Shown here: positions 1 to 5,063 of the stretch, piece by piece
Layout: every line of letters begins with the position of its first letter
Position numbering within the stretch: the stretch's first letter is position 1
Assembly (NCBI GenBank): GCA_003978475.1
Contig: QNZR01000071.1
Span: forward strand, 1 to 5,063
Direction of reading: 5' to 3'
DNA length: 5,063 nucleotides
Source of the DNA: Sulfurimonas sp.
Lineage (GTDB): Bacteria > Campylobacterota > Campylobacteria > Campylobacterales > Sulfurimonadaceae
Made by a program: the position numbers and the translations under genes
Notes under the pieces: generated by a model
The model's database searches: none
Told to the model about the DNA's origin: nothing
The model's input: the letters and a program-made list of their open reading frames with translations, nothing else

Positions 1-231
1 ATCCTGATACAACACCCTGCCACTGCCGATGCTCATATGTCCAACTTCCGAATTGCCCATCTGACCCTCCGGCAGTCCAACACTTAAACCAAACGTATCA
101 ATAAGAGCATGAGGCACCTCGTGAAACAGCCTCTCATAGGTCGGTTTGTTGGCATGATAAAAGGCATTGGATTCCGTGCGGGCACAATATCCAATACCAT
201 CTGTAATGACGAGAATGGCTTTTTTTGACAA
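1..231 (-). CDS. gpmI: 2,3-bisphosphoglycerate-independent phosphoglycerate mutase, N-terminal part (cut by left edge)
   Basis: This is the start of the cytoplasmic, metal-dependent phosphoglycerate mutase that interconverts 3- and 2-phosphoglycerate in glycolysis and gluconeogenesis. Only 77 codons are present; the family is about 500 residues, so most of the gene lies left of the window. The reading begins at a TTG (231-229) and gives MSKKAILVITDGIGYC; D11 in the TDGIG motif matches the first metal-binding aspartate of the family. The GLPEGQMGNSEVGHMSIGSG motif at residues 52-71 contains S61, the catalytic serine that is phosphorylated during the reaction. The TTG start is supported by a good Shine-Dalgarno (AAAAGGAG ending five bases upstream) and by the usual N-terminal length before the DG motif. 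It is transcribed away from mraY. Identity is secure; the state of the remaining gene cannot be judged. Confidence 0.95.
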   Translation of the reverse strand, partial: MSKKAILVITDGIGYCARTESNAFYHANKPTYERLFHEVPHALIDTFGLSVGLPEGQMGNSEVGHMSIGSGRVLYQD

Positions 232-236
232 AAGCG

Positions 237-240
237 CTCC
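237..240 (-). promoter_or_regulatory. Ribosome-binding site of gpmI
   Basis: Read on the minus strand the sequence is AAAAAGGAGCGCTTTTG. GGAG lies five bases before the TTG codon and decides that unusual start for gpmI. Confidence 0.75.
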
Positions 241-263
241 TTTTTAATCAAAAAATTTGTGCA

Positions 264-269
264 ATTATA
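264..269 (-). promoter_or_regulatory. Probable -10 element of the gpmI promoter
   Basis: The minus strand carries a perfect TATAAT here, which would start transcription near position 257 and leave a leader of about 26 bases before the TTG start. No convincing -35 hexamer is seen at 16-18 bases, which is normal for sigma-70 promoters in Campylobacterota. The assignment is by motif and position only. Confidence 0.5.
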
Positions 270-276
270 TTAAAAT
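266..276 (+). promoter_or_regulatory. Candidate -10 region of the mraY-murD promoter
   Basis: TATATT (266-271) and the overlapping TAAAAT (271-276) lie in an AT-rich run between the divergent genes. Either would put the transcript start about 50-60 bases before mraY. No clear -35 box is visible. These bases overlap the proposed gpmI -10 on the other strand, so the two promoters would be back to back. The choice between the two hexamers is uncertain. Confidence 0.35.
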
Positions 277-323
277 ATCGCTTTCAAGTACTTAAGCCGT
301 TTTTGCGCCGCAACTTTAAACCT

Positions 324-327
324 AGGA
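324..327 (+). promoter_or_regulatory. Ribosome-binding site of mraY
   Basis: AGGA ends 11 bases before the ATG at 339, a slightly long spacing. It supports the ATG at 339 over the upstream TTG at 225 that stays open in the same frame. Confidence 0.5.
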
Positions 328-338
328 TACACTACTTT

Positions 339-1400
339 ATGCTTTACTGGATCTATCAAGTTTTCGATGTCAATCTCTTACAATACATTACGGTTCGTGC
401 CGGTATTGCCTTTTTTCTATCCCTTATTTTCACACTGATTTTCATGCCGCGTTTTATTCGCTGGGCACAAAATGCCGACCATCATCAGCCGATTAATGAC
501 TGGGCACCCGAGAGCCATCAGAACAAGGCAAAAACCCCGACTATGGGAGGCGTCGTCTTTATTATGGCTACGGTCGTTGCTTCGCTTTTAACCATTAAAT
601 TTAGCAGTGCCTATGCTTTGGGCGGGCTGTTGACGCTATCTCTTTTTGCGGCCATCGGCTTTCAGGATGACTATGGCAAAGTACGGCAAAATGAAAATAT
701 GGCAGGACTGAGTGCCCGCATTAAACTGCTGTTGCAAATAGGAGCGTCCCTTCTCATCGGCGCATTTTTAATTTTTTATGCCGGTTTTAACACGGAGCTT
801 TACATCCCTTTTATTAAAACCGCACTCTTTGACATGGGTACTTTCTCTCTGCTTTTTTGGATCTTTGTCATGGTGGGCACGTCCAATGCCGTTAACCTTA
901 CGGACGGACTTGACGGCTTGGCAACGGTTCCTTCTATTGCGTCACTGGCATCATTGAGCATCATCGTCTATATTACCGGAAATGCTGTGATTAGCGACTA
1001 TCTTTTGATGCCCCATTTTAATGTGGGAGAGGTAGCCATCATCTCTTCGGCACTCATTGGAGCTTTGGCCGGATTTTTATGGTTTAACTGCCACCCTGCC
1101 GAAGTATTTATGGGTGACAGCGGTTCACTGACGCTGGGAGCCTTTATTGCCTATATGGCTATTATCTCCAAAAGTGAGTTTCTGCTGATTCTCATCGGTC
1201 TGATCTTTGTCATCGAAACCGTCTCGGTCATTTTACAAGTAGGCAGCTACCGACTGCGCAACAAGCGGGTCTTTTTGATGGCACCCATTCACCACCACTT
1301 TGAGATGAAAAACTGGAAAGAGAATAAAATTATTGTCCGTTTCTGGATTATTGCCATGCTCTCCAATCTGCTGGCACTTGTCACGTTAAAGATACGCTAA
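339..1400 (+). CDS. mraY: Phospho-N-acetylmuramoyl-pentapeptide transferase (lipid I synthase)
   Basis: MraY is the integral membrane enzyme that transfers phospho-MurNAc-pentapeptide from UDP to undecaprenyl phosphate, giving lipid I, the first membrane-bound peptidoglycan precursor. The product is 353 residues, close to the usual 350-360, and is rich in hydrophobic segments fitting the family's ten transmembrane helices. Family motifs appear in order: PTMGG (67-71), the DDYGK catalytic pair D110/D111, NAVNLTDGLDGLA (183-195, with D189 and D192), FMGDSGS (257-263, with D260, the third essential aspartate) and MAPIHHHFE (314-322, histidines 318-320). The frame is open back to a TTG at 225, but that would overlap the gpmI start and add 38 residues unlike the family; the ATG at 339 gives MLYWIYQVF followed by the typical ITVRAG segment. 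Its stop overlaps the murD start, so the two are surely co-transcribed. Confidence 0.97.
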   Translation: MLYWIYQVFDVNLLQYITVRAGIAFFLSLIFTLIFMPRFIRWAQNADHHQPINDWAPESHQNKAKTPTMGGVVFIMATVVASLLTIKFSSAYALGGLLTLSLFAAIGFQDDYGKVRQNENMAGLSARIKLLLQIGASLLIGAFLIFYAGFNTELYIPFIKTALFDMGTFSLLFWIFVMVGTSNAVNLTDGLDGLATVPSIASLASLSIIVYITGNAVISDYLLMPHFNVGEVAIISSALIGALAGFLWFNCHPAEVFMGDSGSLTLGAFIAYMAIISKSEFLLILIGLIFVIETVSVILQVGSYRLRNKRVFLMAPIHHHFEMKNWKENKIIVRFWIIAMLSNLLALVTLKIR

Positions 1401-2611
1401 TGGCAAATATCATCAGCTGTTTTGGTTACGGTAAAACCACCAAAGCCCTTGCCGAATCGGGACATACATGTATTTTTTATGACGATAAAGTCACCAAACC
1501 CTTTACCGATACTGAAGGAAATCGCGTCTGTCCTTCACATCTTTTTAACCCGAAATATTCTACTTTGGAAATTCCTTCACCCGGTATTGCACCGAGTCAT
1601 CCGCTCATTCAGCAAGCGCAGCATCTTATGAGTGATTATGATTTCTATGCTGAGAAGATGCCTTTTTCCATCTGGGTAAGCGGCACCAACGGTAAAACCA
1701 CGACCACACAGATGATAACGCACATGCTTGCCTCCCGCGGTGCAGTTTGTGGTGGCAATATCGGTACCCCGGTAGCACTGCTTGATGTCAGAGCGCCCAT
1801 CTGGGTATTGGAGACCAGCTCCTTTACCCTGCACTACACCCGCCATGCCCACCCCAATATTTATGTCTTGTTACCCATTACGCCCGACCACATAGGATGG
1901 CACGGCAGCATGGAGGCATATGAGCATGACAAATTAAAGCCTTTGGGACAAATGCGCGAAGGAGAGGCCGTCATTTTACCGCGGAAATATGCTCACTACC
2001 CGACGGCCGGGTTTAAAATTCTCTACGACAACGAGCATGATCTCGCAGCATATTTTGGCTTTGATCTGGAAAAAATTGCGTTTGACGGAGTCTTTTTACT
2101 CGATGCCGTCATTGCCTTGGGTATTGAAACAATACTCTATAACCAAAGTCACTATGACACCATCAATACTTTCGTCATGGATACCCATCGTCAAGAGCGT
2201 ATTTACGACACGCTCGGCAGGCTCTGGGTGAATGATTCCAAAGCCACTAATATTGACGCCACATGTGCAGCACTGCGTAGCTTTGACGATCATCCTTTGC
2301 ACCTGATCCTGGGCGGGGATGACAAAGGAGTTGACCTGATACCGCTGTTCAACGCCCTCGAAAAATTTCCCTCAAAGATAACCCTGTATCTCATTGGCTC
2401 CAATGCTTCGCGTCTGGGCACACTGGCAAAACAATACCACCTTGAGCATGTCATATCTCAATTTTTAGATGCCGCCGTCAGCGAAATTTCACGACGCCAC
2501 AATAGCCAAAGCGTTGCCCTGCTCTCTCCCGCAGCGGCAAGCTTGGATCAGTTTGCCTCCTACACCGCAAGAGGCGACGCATTTAAAGCGCATGTCGGGG
2601 CATTAAGCTAA
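1400..2611 (+). CDS. murD: UDP-N-acetylmuramoylalanine--D-glutamate ligase
   Basis: MurD is the cytoplasmic ATP-dependent ligase that adds D-glutamate to UDP-MurNAc-L-Ala. The 403-residue product is shorter than the E. coli enzyme (438) but matches the length and character of Campylobacter MurD. The N-terminal substrate domain (about 1-90) starts FGYGKTTKAL and includes IPSPGIAPSHPLI. The central ATPase domain has the P-loop GTNGKTT (95-101, K99), GGNIGTP (118-124), ETSSF (138-142), PDH (162-164, a probable metal-ligand histidine H164) and K178 in HDKLK, the likely carbamylated lysine. Further on are VNDSKATN (277-284) and LGGDDKG (304-310); the C-terminal domain has SPAAASLDQF (376-385) and RGDAF (391-395). 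The start overlaps the mraY stop (TAATG); only a weak AAAGA lies upstream, which suggests translational coupling. No terminator is visible before tRNA-Phe 41 bases on. Confidence 0.97.
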   Translation: MANIISCFGYGKTTKALAESGHTCIFYDDKVTKPFTDTEGNRVCPSHLFNPKYSTLEIPSPGIAPSHPLIQQAQHLMSDYDFYAEKMPFSIWVSGTNGKTTTTQMITHMLASRGAVCGGNIGTPVALLDVRAPIWVLETSSFTLHYTRHAHPNIYVLLPITPDHIGWHGSMEAYEHDKLKPLGQMREGEAVILPRKYAHYPTAGFKILYDNEHDLAAYFGFDLEKIAFDGVFLLDAVIALGIETILYNQSHYDTINTFVMDTHRQERIYDTLGRLWVNDSKATNIDATCAALRSFDDHPLHLILGGDDKGVDLIPLFNALEKFPSKITLYLIGSNASRLGTLAKQYHLEHVISQFLDAAVSEISRRHNSQSVALLSPAAASLDQFASYTARGDAFKAHVGALS

Positions 2612-2629
2612 ATTTTAAGCTTCTGTAGC

Positions 2630-2635
2630 TATAAT
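2630..2635 (+). promoter_or_regulatory. Probable -10 element of the tRNA-Phe promoter
   Basis: A perfect TATAAT lies 17 bases before the mature tRNA-Phe 5' end and 19 bases after the murD stop codon. It would start transcription around 2642, leaving a short 5' leader for RNase P to remove. No good -35 hexamer is seen; the matching interval falls on the last murD codons. Read-through from murD is also possible. Confidence 0.55.
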
Positions 2636-2652
2636 TTCGACCTCTTAAACGT

Positions 2653-2728
2653 GGCCTGTTAGCTCAGTCGGTAGAGCAAGTGACTGAAAATCACTGTGTC
2701 CTTGGTTCGATTCCGAGACAGGCCACCA
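2653..2728 (+). tRNA. tRNA-Phe (anticodon GAA)
   Basis: A complete 76-base cloverleaf is visible. The acceptor arm is GGCCTGT (2653-2659) with ACAGGCC (2718-2724), then discriminator A2725 and encoded CCA (2726-2728). The D arm is GCTC/GAGC. The anticodon stem AGTGA/TCACT encloses the loop CTGAAAA, giving anticodon GAA at 2686-2688, which reads UUY phenylalanine codons. The T arm is CTTGG/CCGAG around TTCGATT. All stems pair apart from one T-G wobble in the T stem. Confidence 0.98.
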
Positions 2729-2761
2729 CTTTGTTGTTACTATCTATTTGACTAATACTCT

Positions 2762-2767
2762 TATACT
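2762..2767 (+). promoter_or_regulatory. Possible -10 element for tRNA-fMet
   Basis: TATACT resembles a -10 hexamer inside the 75-base spacer between the two tRNAs. It would give a leader of about 30 bases. No -35 at proper spacing is present (a TTGACT at 2748-2753 is only 8 bases away). Co-transcription with tRNA-Phe is an equally good explanation, since no terminator is seen between them. Confidence 0.25.
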
Positions 2768-2803
2768 TTCAATAACATTCAATGTAAGACACTTCCCAAA
2801 TAC

Positions 2804-2880
<77 letters not shown>

Positions 2881-2914
2881 ATCCCGTCATCAATGCCAAC
2901 ATTCAAAATATTTT

Positions 2915-2926
2915 TTACATGTAAAT
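2915..2926. repeat. 12-base repeat TTACATGTAAAT, copy 1 (3' side of recQ)
   Basis: TTACATGTAAAT occurs here in the spacer between tRNA-fMet and the recQ stop, and again at 4785-4796 just before the recQ start. Here the palindrome extends to 12 bases (TTTACATGTAAA, 2914-2925). The two copies are identical and in the same orientation. Function unknown; a DNA-binding site, an old duplication or coincidence are all possible. Confidence 0.5.
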
Positions 2927-2930
2927 GTTG

Positions 2931-2946
2931 AGAGCACCTCTTTTTT
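2931..2946 (+). terminator. Weak candidate terminator after tRNA-fMet
   Basis: AGAG (2931-2934) can pair with CTCT (2938-2941) across a CAC loop, followed directly by a T run to 2946, on the strand and at a distance (about 50 bases) suitable for ending the tRNA transcript. The four-pair stem is short for an intrinsic terminator, so this is tentative. No counterpart with a T run is seen on the minus strand for recQ. Confidence 0.35.
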
Positions 2947-2976
2947 AATCGTCTGTTTCATGCGCATTTTTTGCCA

Positions 2977-4776
2977 TCAAGAGTGTTGCTGCAATTGCGT
3001 TAAAAATGCCGCCCCGTAACGCGCAAACTTAACCTCGCCAACACCGCCTATTTGCAACATCTCTTCTTGACTTTGAGGGCATCTTGCCGCCATCTCTTTA
3101 AGGGTTTTATCGCCAAAAACAATGTATGCCGGCACCCCTTGCTCTTTGGCTATTTCATGGCGTAACGTACGAAGGGACTCAAATAGATTTTGATCATACT
3201 CCAACGGTTCTAGTGCGGCTTTGGTGAGGGTTTTGGTCTGAACATTCAAACGATCCGCACGAATGTGTACCTTCTCTTTACCCACTATCACCGTTTGTCC
3301 GTCTTTGGTCAATACCAGACCCTGATGGGCATTGACGTGCAGTGCTTCCATCTCAAGCAGCCGCTCACATACTACCAACCACTGCTGTTTGCTCAATGTC
3401 TTGCCAATGCCGTACACCGAAAGCGTATCATGACCATTGGCCAAAATTTTCTGCTCTTTCGAACCGCGCAATATGTCAATGACATAGTTTTTACCAAATA
3501 CCTGACCCGTCCTGTAAACAGTACAAAGCAGCATCTGCGCCTCTGTCGTCATCTCGCATCTATCATATTCAGGTTCCAGACAGTTGTCGCAACAGGTGGC
3601 ACATACCGGTATGGTATCGCCAAAATATCTGGCAAGCTGAGAGTGACGGCAGCTCTCACTTGTCGCATAGCGGTGCATGGCATTGAGCTTGTGCAGCATC
3701 TGTGTTTTATAGTGCTCATCATCATGCATCTCAATAAAACGTCGCTGCTGAAGGAGATCCGAAGCACCAAACAGTAACACAACATCGGCATTGTCACCGT
3801 CACGTCCGGCACGCCCCATCTCCTGATAGTAATTTTCCAGTGTTTTTGGAAGCGACATGTGCACCACAAAACGAATATTACTTTTATCTATTCCCATACC
3901 AAAGGCGATCGTAGCTACCATAATGGACACCTCATCATACACAAAGGCTCTAAAAGCCTCATGTCGCCGTTCCGTAGAGAGCCCGGCATGATAAGGTGCG
4001 GCCTTAAAACCTTTACGTTGCAAAAAGTTCGCTATGGCTTCAACGCGCTTACGTGAAAACGCATAGACAATTCCACTATGTGTTGCGTGCTCCTGAAGCA
4101 CACTAAGCAGTTGCTCATACCCATCGTTCATGCGGTGACGGACACTGATATGCAAATTGTTACGAAAGACACTGCCTTGCAGCTTACACGGATGATTAAG
4201 TTGCAGCAACCGTTCAATATCGTCTCGCACCGGCTGGGTTGCCGTAGCGGTAAATGCCGCAATAGGAGTATGGGGAAAATACTCACGAAGGCGGTGCAGT
4301 GCTCTAAAATCAGATCGAAACTCATGCCCCCATTCACTAATACAGTGTGCTTCATCAATGACAAAATAATTGAGGATGATGTCTTGAAGCACTCGGCGCA
4401 TGGCATCGGTATTGAGACGTTCCGGAGAGAGGTACAAAAACTGAATGTCACCCCGATACAGACGGGAAAGAATATCACGAGACTCCTCGGCACTTTGCAT
4501 TGACGAAAGCATCTGTGCTCGCATTCCTTGCGCCTGAAGACTCTGAACCTGGTCATGCATCAATGCCAGCAGAGGCGACACAATAACGGTAGTGCCCTCC
4601 ATAAGCAGTGTCGGGAGCTGGTACGATAGGGACTTACCGCCACCGGTAGGCAAGATCATAAGCAGATCACGTCCGCTTAAAATGGCATCGACCGCCTCTT
4701 CTTGCAACGGTCGAAAGGTCTGGTGTCCAAATTGGGAATGCAGCAGTGTCTCTTTGGTTTGCATACGGTTGTTCAT
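2977..4776 (-). CDS. recQ: ATP-dependent DNA helicase RecQ
   Basis: RecQ is a 3'-to-5' superfamily 2 DNA helicase that acts in recombination and repair of stalled or broken replication forks. The 599-residue product is full length (E. coli 609). Helicase motifs run in order: FRPLQEEAV (21-29, motif 0, Q25), LPTGGGKS (42-49, Walker A, K48), VSPLLALMHDQ (66-76), DEAH (141-144), the RecQ-specific aromatic loop SEWGHEFRSDF (147-157), FTATAT (175-180), VATIAFGMGIDK (287-298) and YYQEMGRAGRDG (316-327). C376 with C392/C395/C396/C399 forms the zinc site; the RQC winged helix follows (about 405-515) and an HRDC domain closes the protein (about 525-599, VPAYIVFGDKTL and IGGVGEVKFARYG). The ATG at 4776 is used; it lacks a recognisable Shine-Dalgarno, and M5 is an alternative start with no better site. 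It stands alone, convergent with the tRNAs and divergent from the right-edge gene. Confidence 0.97.
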   Translation of the reverse strand: MNNRMQTKETLLHSQFGHQTFRPLQEEAVDAILSGRDLLMILPTGGGKSLSYQLPTLLMEGTTVIVSPLLALMHDQVQSLQAQGMRAQMLSSMQSAEESRDILSRLYRGDIQFLYLSPERLNTDAMRRVLQDIILNYFVIDEAHCISEWGHEFRSDFRALHRLREYFPHTPIAAFTATATQPVRDDIERLLQLNHPCKLQGSVFRNNLHISVRHRMNDGYEQLLSVLQEHATHSGIVYAFSRKRVEAIANFLQRKGFKAAPYHAGLSTERRHEAFRAFVYDEVSIMVATIAFGMGIDKSNIRFVVHMSLPKTLENYYQEMGRAGRDGDNADVVLLFGASDLLQQRRFIEMHDDEHYKTQMLHKLNAMHRYATSESCRHSQLARYFGDTIPVCATCCDNCLEPEYDRCEMTTEAQMLLCTVYRTGQVFGKNYVIDILRGSKEQKILANGHDTLSVYGIGKTLSKQQWLVVCERLLEMEALHVNAHQGLVLTKDGQTVIVGKEKVHIRADRLNVQTKTLTKAALEPLEYDQNLFESLRTLRHEIAKEQGVPAYIVFGDKTLKEMAARCPQSQEEMLQIGGVGEVKFARYGAAFLTQLQQHS

Positions 4777-4784
4777 TGAGTGAC

Positions 4785-4796
4785 TTACATGTAAAT
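4785..4796. repeat. 12-base repeat TTACATGTAAAT, copy 2 (recQ leader)
   Basis: This copy contains the 10-base palindrome TTACATGTAA (4785-4794), 9-18 bases before the recQ ATG and downstream of the proposed recQ -10 element. It occupies the place expected for a ribosome-binding site, which is otherwise missing. The identical 12-mer sits at 2915-2926 past the other end of recQ. Confidence 0.5.
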
Positions 4797-4817
4797 TTTC
4801 TACGTTTGTTCTGAGAA

Positions 4818-4823
4818 ACTATA
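4818..4823 (-). promoter_or_regulatory. Candidate -10 element of the recQ promoter
   Basis: The minus strand reads TATAGT here, within GGCTATAGTTT. Transcription would start near 4811 and give a leader of about 35 bases. No clear -35 hexamer is seen upstream. This is the best -10 match between the recQ start and the right-edge gene on the minus strand. Confidence 0.4.
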
Positions 4824-4979
4824 GCCAAAAGAAGATAAATTGTTTCTCTTTCATCATGCCACTGGTTCTCTTTGGTCATATGTCATAGCATATTGACACC
4901 ATACGTATATCTACCCGACACGCCATGGTCGTTGTCACTCCCCAAAACTAAAAGAGCATAACGCCATTTAGAGTTTTCG

Positions 4980-4988
4980 TGTTAAGAT
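4980..4988 (+). promoter_or_regulatory. Candidate extended -10 promoter of the right-edge gene
   Basis: TGTTAAGAT is an extended -10 (TGn followed by TAAGAT). The predicted start lies near 4995, about 22 bases before the GTG codon. No -35 is evident, which extended -10 promoters do not need. The TAAGAT hexamer overlaps the palindrome at 4986-4997. Confidence 0.4.
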
Positions 4989-4997
4989 ACCGGTATC
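4986..4997. promoter_or_regulatory. Perfect palindrome GATACCGGTATC, possible operator
   Basis: This 12-base sequence is its own reverse complement. It overlaps the end of the proposed -10 element and spans the predicted transcription start of the right-edge gene, a classic position for a repressor site. No known regulator can be named from the sequence, and a palindrome of this size may be fortuitous. Confidence 0.3.
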
Positions 4998-5004
4998 ACA
5001 GTAC

Positions 5005-5010
5005 AAAGGA
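5005..5010 (+). promoter_or_regulatory. Ribosome-binding site of the right-edge gene
   Basis: AAAGGA ends six bases before the GTG at 5017. This spacing is ideal and is the main reason for calling a coding start there despite the non-ATG codon. Confidence 0.6.
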
Positions 5011-5016
5011 ATAGAC

Positions 5017-5063
5017 GTGAACTTTCAAAATATTGAGCTACCCAAGGGAGCGAAAAAAGTGGG
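5017..5063 (+). CDS. Start of an unrecognised protein gene (cut by right edge)
   Basis: A GTG at 5017 opens a frame that reads MNFQNIELPKGAKKVG up to the window edge, with 15 full codons plus two bases. It is preceded by a well-placed Shine-Dalgarno (AAAGGA) and a candidate extended -10 promoter, so a real gene beginning here is likely. Fifteen residues are too few to recognise a family; the visible part is mixed polar with a Lys-rich PKGAKK segment, and it does not look like a signal peptide or a membrane anchor. It is transcribed away from recQ. No function is proposed. Confidence 0.6.
   Translation, partial: MNFQNIELPKGAKKV

Noticed and set aside
225..338. Upstream TTG start extending mraY by 38 residues
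   Set aside because: It would overlap the gpmI start and both promoter candidates, and it adds a basic segment not typical of MraY. The ATG at 339 gives the normal N-terminus and has an AGGA site.
1464..1473. Palindrome ATACATGTAT, similar to the recQ-flanking palindrome
   Set aside because: It lies inside the murD coding sequence, differs at both ends, and ten-base palindromes are expected several times in a window this size. It does show that ACATGT-centred palindromes occur by chance here.
1577..1852. Minus-strand frame of 91 codons inside murD
   Set aside because: It is antisense to the MurD P-loop region and has no start signals or recognisable content.
2897..2930. CAACATT/AATGTTG hairpin as a recQ terminator
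   Set aside because: The loop is 20 bases long, and on the minus strand no T run follows the stem, so it does not fit an intrinsic terminator for recQ.
3265..3777. Open frame of 170 codons on the plus strand inside recQ
   Set aside because: It lies wholly antisense to the well-supported recQ helicase and zinc-region coding sequence and shows no recognisable domain; it is a shadow frame.
4128..4556. Open frames on both strands (141-142 codons) inside recQ
   Set aside because: Both overlap the RecQ helicase core, where the recQ frame carries every motif. Their Cys- and Ser-rich translations look like frame shadows.
4667..4879. Minus-strand frame of 70 codons beginning in the recQ upstream region
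   Set aside because: Most of it overlaps the recQ N-terminus in another frame, and its translation is unremarkable. A short upstream peptide cannot be excluded, but nothing supports one.
4893..4898. Perfect -35 consensus TTGACA on the plus strand
   Set aside because: No acceptable -10 hexamer lies 15-19 bases downstream, and it is over 80 bases from the better extended -10 element.

Overview
The window looks like ordinary chromosomal core DNA from a member of the Campylobacterota (the former Epsilonproteobacteria, Sulfurovum/Sulfurimonas-like rather than a named genus). The evidence is the gpmI–mraY–murD gene cluster, the short Campylobacter-type MurD (about 400 residues, with an FGYGKTTKAL-type N-terminus), the AT-rich intergenic stretches and the TATAAT-like -10 elements without clear -35 boxes. 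These assignments come from recognising family motifs by eye; no database search was possible.

Layout. Positions 1-231 (minus) hold the first 77 codons of gpmI, a glycolytic phosphoglycerate mutase that runs off the left edge. A compact divergent promoter region (232-338) separates it from mraY (339-1400, plus) and murD (1400-2611, plus), which overlap by one base in TAATG and encode two consecutive-stage peptidoglycan precursor enzymes. Just after murD come two tRNA genes on the plus strand: tRNA-Phe(GAA) at 2653-2728 and initiator tRNA-fMet(CAU) at 2804-2880, both with CCA encoded. A convergent spacer of 96 bases follows, then recQ (2977-4776, minus), a full-length RecQ DNA helicase with helicase core, zinc/RQC region and HRDC domain. 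The last 287 bases hold a divergent regulatory region and the first 15 codons of an unrecognised gene (5017 onward, plus).

How the genes relate. MraY makes lipid I from UDP-MurNAc-pentapeptide at the membrane, and MurD adds D-glutamate earlier in the same pathway in the cytoplasm, so these two form a real functional unit. GpmI is a frequent neighbour of this pair in the phylum but serves central carbon metabolism. The tRNAs and recQ are housekeeping genes with no evident functional tie to them.

I see no mobile element, CRISPR array, toxin-antitoxin pair, phage gene or other clear novel system. The points most worth a second look are small: an identical 12-base sequence containing the palindrome TTACATGTAA on both sides of recQ (one copy sits where the recQ ribosome-binding site should be), and a perfect 12-base palindrome, GATACCGGTATC, overlapping the probable -10 element of the right-edge gene.
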